Program-made: the position numbers and the translations under genes
DNA from: Vreelandella populi
GTDB lineage: Bacteria; Pseudomonadota; Gammaproteobacteria; Pseudomonadales; Halomonadaceae
Length of the DNA stretch: 64,000 bases
Assembly (NCBI RefSeq): GCF_003989825.1
Contig: NZ_RZHE01000015.1
Span: forward strand, 1 to 64,000
Reading direction: 5' to 3'
The notes under the pieces: model-generated
Told to the model about the DNA's origin: nothing
The model's input: only the letters and a program-made list of their open reading frames with translations
Databases searched by the model: none
Part shown: piece by piece, positions 60,473 to 64,000 of the stretch
Position numbering within the stretch: the first letter of the stretch is position 1
How the letters are laid out: each line of letters starts with the position of its first letter

Positions 60473-61753
60473 ATGCGTTTGCGTATCCCTTTTGCGACCA
60501 CAGCCCTGGTGGCCGGACTATTAAGCGCCGCCCAGGCAAGCGCTGATCCCGTTGACCTGACCATGTACTACCCCATATCGGTCGGCGGCGCCCTGACGGA
60601 CGTGATCGATAATCTCGTCGATGAGTTTGAGAGCGAGCATCCCGATATCTCGGTAGAAGCCATCTACGCCGGCAACTACGACGACACCCGCGTGCGCACG
60701 ATGTCGGCGATTGAGTCAGGCGATACGCCGCAGCTATCGGTGATGTTCTCCATCGACCTTTACGAACTGATCGAGCAGGACGCCATTGTGGCATTCGATG
60801 ACCTGGTCGAAACCGATGAAGAGCGCGAATGGCTCGACAGCTTCTACCCCGGCCTGATGGAAAACGGCCAGTTGGATGGCAATACCTACGGCATTCCTTT
60901 CCAGCGCTCCACCATTGTGCTGTTCTGGAACAAGGACGCCTTTGAAGCAGCCGGTTTAGACCCTGAAACTCCGCCGGAAAACTGGCAGGAAATGGCCGAT
61001 ATGGCGTCGACGATTCGCGAAGCCTCCAACGGTGACCAATGGGGCGTGATGGTGCCGTCTACCGGCTACCCGTACTGGATGTTCCAGGCGTTCGCGTTTC
61101 AGAACGGCCACCGTTTGATGAGTGAAGACGGCACCGAGGTCTATTTTGATGATCCCGCTGCAGTTGAAGCCCTTGAATACTGGGTGTCATTGGCGACCGA
61201 ACATAACGCCATGCCGGACGGCACCATTGAGTGGGGCACGCTGCGTCAGAACTTTATCGAGCAGTCCACCGCCATGATGTGGCACACCACCGGCAACCTG
61301 ACTGCCGTGCGCAACGAGGCCGGTTTTGATTTCGGCGTCGCCATGCTGCCCATGAACACCCAGCGCGGCAGTCCCACCGGCGGCGGCAACTTCTACATCT
61401 TTAAAAATGCCTCTGAAGAAGAGCAGCGCGCTGCAATGACGTTTATTCGCTGGATGACCGCACCGGAACGCGCCGCCGACTGGTCGATTGAAACGGGCTA
61501 CATGGGCGTTAGCCCGGCCGCTTACGAGACCGATGCGCTACGCGAATACGTGGAGAGTTTCCCGCCCGCCGCCGTTGCCCGTGACCAGCTGGAATACGGT
61601 ACTGCCGAGCTTTCCACCTACCAGGGTGGCCGCATTCGCCGCACGCTGGATAACGCCGTTCAGGCAGCGTTAACCGGTCAGATGGAACCGGAAGCCGCGC
61701 TTAACCAAGCCCAGCGGGAAGCGGACGCCATACTGCGTCGTTACGCACGTTAA
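60473..61753 (+). CDS. ugpB: ABC importer binding protein (UgpB-like)
   Basis: A 426-residue extracellular binding protein, family 1. The ATG at 60473 has GGAG 6 nt upstream, then a signal peptide to about residue 24 (ASA-D). The UgpB-like features are DLTMYYPISVGGALTDVIDN at the ligand-facing N-terminus, YAGNYDDTRVRTMSAIESG, GIPFQRSTIVLFWNKDAF and GGGNFYIFKNASEEEQRAA. These closely resemble the sn-glycerol-3-phosphate binding protein group. A terminator-like hairpin follows. Confidence 0.91.
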   Translation: MRLRIPFATTALVAGLLSAAQASADPVDLTMYYPISVGGALTDVIDNLVDEFESEHPDISVEAIYAGNYDDTRVRTMSAIESGDTPQLSVMFSIDLYELIEQDAIVAFDDLVETDEEREWLDSFYPGLMENGQLDGNTYGIPFQRSTIVLFWNKDAFEAAGLDPETPPENWQEMADMASTIREASNGDQWGVMVPSTGYPYWMFQAFAFQNGHRLMSEDGTEVYFDDPAAVEALEYWVSLATEHNAMPDGTIEWGTLRQNFIEQSTAMMWHTTGNLTAVRNEAGFDFGVAMLPMNTQRGSPTGGGNFYIFKNASEEEQRAAMTFIRWMTAPERAADWSIETGYMGVSPAAYETDALREYVESFPPAAVARDQLEYGTAELSTYQGGRIRRTLDNAVQAALTGQMEPEAALNQAQREADAILRRYAR

Positions 61754-61771
61754 GCCTTTCCTTGCCCATTC

Positions 61772-61793
61772 GCCGGGGTTCGCCCCGGCTTTT
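61772..61793 (+). terminator. Attenuator-like hairpin between ugpB and ugpA
   Basis: A 7-bp GC stem GCCGGGG / CCCCGGC with a TTCG loop is followed by TTTT. It would end part of the transcripts after ugpB and lower expression of the permease genes. Confidence 0.75.
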
Positions 61794-61814
61794 CTTCACT
61801 TGCGGTAGTTACCC

Positions 61815-62699
61815 ATGGCATTAACCGCCCACCACAAAATGCAGATGTATGGCGCATTGCTGTTACTTCCAGCTGCGGTGCTGTTAGCCGCTTTTGCGTA
61901 TCTGCCCACTATTACGACCGTGATTAACAGCCTGTTTCTCCCTGGCTTTCGTGGTGCTCCAACAGAGTTCGTAGGGTTTGAGAATTACCGGTTTCTGTTC
62001 GATGACCCCAAATTTTGGAAGGTAGCGCGCAATAACTTGATCTACGCGCTAGGCACGATCCCTACCTCCATTGCCCTGGCGCTAGGCATGGCGCTGTTCG
62101 TTAACGGCAAGCTGCCGGGGCGCGGCCTTGTGCGTATGGCCTACTTCACACCGACTATTTTGCCCATGATTGCCGCGGCCAATATCTGGATGTTTTTCTA
62201 TGCCCCGCAAATTGGCCTGTTTAACAAGTTGCTCGGGGCGCTGGGGTTTTCCGGGGTGAATTGGCTGGGCGACCCGAGCGTGGCGCTGGGTTCGGTGATC
62301 GTGATGTCGATTTGGAAAGAAGCCGGCTTTTTTATGATTTTTTATCTCGCCGCACTTCAAGGCATTCCGCCTGAGTTGAAAGAAGCCTCCGACCTTGAAG
62401 GCACCAGCCGCTGGAGCTTCTTCTGGCGAGTGACCTTTCCACTCTTAATGCCGACCACGCTGTTTGTGCTGATCAACGCATTAATCAATGCGGTACGCGT
62501 CGTTGACCATCTGTTTATTCTGACCAAGGGCGGCCCCAATAATGCGACCAATCTGCTGCTGTATTATGTCTACGAAAATGCGTTCTCGTTTTTTGATCGC
62601 ACCACGGCGGCCACCATTACGGTGGTGATTCTGCTGGTACTTGCGGTGATTGCCACGCTGAAGTTCACGATTCTAGACCGCAGGACGCATTACCAATGA
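61815..62699 (+). CDS. ugpA: ABC importer permease (UgpA-like)
   Basis: A 294-residue, six-span permease. The EAA loop ELKEASDLEGTSRWSFFWRV (about 191-210) contacts the ATPase. Length equals E. coli UgpA (295). The stop overlaps the ugpE start by 4 nt. Confidence 0.92.
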   Translation: MALTAHHKMQMYGALLLLPAAVLLAAFAYLPTITTVINSLFLPGFRGAPTEFVGFENYRFLFDDPKFWKVARNNLIYALGTIPTSIALALGMALFVNGKLPGRGLVRMAYFTPTILPMIAAANIWMFFYAPQIGLFNKLLGALGFSGVNWLGDPSVALGSVIVMSIWKEAGFFMIFYLAALQGIPPELKEASDLEGTSRWSFFWRVTFPLLMPTTLFVLINALINAVRVVDHLFILTKGGPNNATNLLLYYVYENAFSFFDRTTAATITVVILLVLAVIATLKFTILDRRTHYQ

Positions 62700-63556
62700 G
62701 TTCAACCACAACACATTCGAACACCAGGAACTCGACGTCTCGATCACGCCAACTATCCATTCCATCGCTTGAAACCGTGGCGGCGTGGCTATTGGCAGTG
62801 ATTTGGATTTTCCCGCTGCTGTACGCTTTTTGGGCTGCCTTCCATCCCAGCGAATTTATGGTGCGCTTTGATCTGTTTGCCCCGCTGACACTAGATAACT
62901 TCGTTAACGCCTGGTCACAGGCGCCCTTTGGCCGCTATTACCTAAACACCTTTGCTTTGGTGACAGGCGTAGTACTCGCTCAGTTTGTGGTGTGTACGCT
63001 GGCGGCATTTGCCTTTGCACGCTTTCCCATTCCGGGTAAAAACCTGCTGTTTATGCTGGTGCTGATTCAGCTATTCGTATTTCCCGAAGTGTTGATTGTG
63101 GAAAACTACCGTATTGCCAGCGAGCTGGGGTTAATCAACACCATCACCGGTATTGGCCTGCCTTATGTAGCCAGCGCCTTTGGTATTTTCCTGTTGCGCC
63201 AGACGTTCAAGACCATTCCTCGGGAGCTTGAAGATGCTGCGCGTATCGAAGGCTGCAACTGGCTGGAAATTCTCTGGAAGGTCTACGTGCCCTTGGCCAA
63301 GCCTACGTACCTGGCCTATGGGTTGGTGTCCATCAGCCATCACTGGAACAACTTTTTGTGGCCGCTGGTAGTGACCAATTCAGTGGAAAGCCGCCCATTA
63401 ACCGTCGGCTTGGGCGTATTCTCTGCTCCCGAAACAGGAGTTAATTGGGCGACGGTCAGCGCGGCCACGCTCCTTAGCATTGCGCCGTTGTTAATCGCTT
63501 TTCTGCTCTTTCAGCGTCAGTTTGTGCAATCATTTTTGCGCGCGGGGATTCGATAA
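62696..63556 (+). CDS. ugpE: ABC importer permease (UgpE-like)
   Basis: A 286-residue, six-span permease. The EAA loop LEDAARIEGCNWLEILWK lies at about 178-195. A Ser/Thr-rich N-terminal tail of about 30 residues precedes the first span. It overlaps ugpA by ATGA and is the last gene of the operon; only weak dyads follow it. Confidence 0.92.
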   Translation: MSSTTTHSNTRNSTSRSRQLSIPSLETVAAWLLAVIWIFPLLYAFWAAFHPSEFMVRFDLFAPLTLDNFVNAWSQAPFGRYYLNTFALVTGVVLAQFVVCTLAAFAFARFPIPGKNLLFMLVLIQLFVFPEVLIVENYRIASELGLINTITGIGLPYVASAFGIFLLRQTFKTIPRELEDAARIEGCNWLEILWKVYVPLAKPTYLAYGLVSISHHWNNFLWPLVVTNSVESRPLTVGLGVFSAPETGVNWATVSAATLLSIAPLLIAFLLFQRQFVQSFLRAGIR

Positions 63557-63657
63557 GCCCTCATACTCAAGACAGGCATCAGTATATGAATACCAACCAA
63601 GGCTATTGAAAACCTTGGCACATTAATGATCGAGTGCAACTGGTTTGCAGAAATAAC

Positions 63658-64000
63658 TTAATGCTGCCCCCACTGACCACTACGCTTCATCGCTCCCCAT
63701 TGGTGTTTACGGCGAGAAAACCATTGCCATAAACCCCGGCAGCGCCAGAGAGTATTTAATTGGCGATAACCAAAGTTCTCTATCACTGCTACAAAAAACA
63801 GCTGCCACATATCTCGCTTTTTTGTGTATACCCGAAATGATAGTGTTTCCAGCAAAAGACCATTAACCGAAAGCAGTATCCCCATGCCAATAGCCACCAG
63901 CATAAAGACAGTTAACGCGACAGGAGATATAACGCCCAGACTGAAACCGATTACCATGAAAAGATAGCCTCCCAATTCAATTAGGGGCCCCAACCACTCA
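63658..64000 (-). CDS. C-terminal part of a membrane protein, probably a family 2 glycosyltransferase
   Basis: The frame is open to the right edge (residues upstream read E-W-L-G-P-L) so the gene is cut there. The visible 114 residues hold three hydrophobic spans and a cytosolic end with ENFGYRQLNTLWRCRGLWQW followed by a short basic tail. This ending is typical of processive or membrane-bound family 2 glycosyltransferases, whose catalytic domain would lie outside the window. Without the DxD and QxxRW motifs in view the assignment is tentative. Confidence 0.6.
   Translation of the reverse strand, partial: EWLGPLIELGGYLFMVIGFSLGVISPVALTVFMLVAIGMGILLSVNGLLLETLSFRVYTKKRDMWQLFFVAVIENFGYRQLNTLWRCRGLWQWFSRRKHQWGAMKRSGQWGQH

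Noticed and set aside
63597..63618. Terminator after ugpE
   Set aside because: Only a 6-bp CCAAGG/CCTTGG dyad with a 10-nt loop and no T-run; too weak to call.
1..64000. CRISPR arrays, tRNA/rRNA genes, insertion sequences, prophage or integrative-element ends
   Set aside because: No regularly spaced repeats, cloverleaf-like sequences, transposase or integrase reading frames were recognised by eye.

Overview
The window most resembles a chromosomal segment of a moderately halophilic gammaproteobacterium of the Halomonas type. This is inferred from moderately high GC in most genes, polar-flagellum genes, yejK/ndpA, very acidic small proteins, and many TRAP carriers next to oxidative sugar-acid genes. 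No rRNA, tRNA, CRISPR array, insertion sequence, integrase or phage gene was seen. The genes are tightly packed and lie on both strands.

Bases 1-12,300 are mixed housekeeping genes. They start with the 5' end of a flagellin gene and fliD, each behind a clear sigma-28 promoter. Small hypothetical genes follow, including a 24-residue membrane peptide, then a serine hydrolase, a lipoprotein, a TerB-ExoD pair, yejK, a yadGH-type ABC exporter, ppiC, a class A beta-lactamase-fold hydrolase beside a membrane acyltransferase, and a small Asp/Glu-rich secreted protein.

Bases 12,600-55,700 are almost entirely a sugar and sugar-acid catabolic region built from modules. (a) A galM-araF-araG-araH-arabonate dehydratase operon with a divergent GbpR-like LysR regulator. 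(b) A hexarate/altronate-type module: a TctABC carrier with two near-duplicate binding proteins, an HpcH aldolase, an iron alcohol dehydrogenase, a UxaA/GarD dehydratase, a GntR protein with two winged helices, a GarR-like reductase, an Ldh-family dehydrogenase and a YihU-like reductase. (c) xylD-EamA-GntR-arabinose/galactose dehydrogenase, divergent from TRAP carrier 1, AraD1 and alpha-ketoglutarate semialdehyde dehydrogenase. (d) TRAP carrier 2, an Ldh-family dehydrogenase and a GntR regulator, divergent from xylX-fucD-FAD oxidase. (e) TRAP carrier 3.

Together these genes point to non-phosphorylative (Weimberg-type) pentose oxidation. L-arabinose would enter by AraFGH, be oxidised by the 1-dehydrogenase and dehydrated by the arabonate dehydratase. 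D-xylonate (XylD) and perhaps D-arabinonate (FucD) would meet at XylX. Both stereochemical branches would join at the single semialdehyde dehydrogenase and give 2-oxoglutarate. No sugar lactonase and no DapA-type L-2-keto-3-deoxyarabonate dehydratase is present in the window.

Bases 55,960-63,600 hold a LysR regulator, a divergent CaiB-type CoA-transferase/HMG-CoA-lyase pair and a Ugp-like ABC importer (C-B-A-E order). The right edge cuts a probable membrane glycosyltransferase gene. A recurring architectural feature is a strong hairpin just after the binding-protein gene in all three TRAP operons, the Ugp-like operon and after one tctC.
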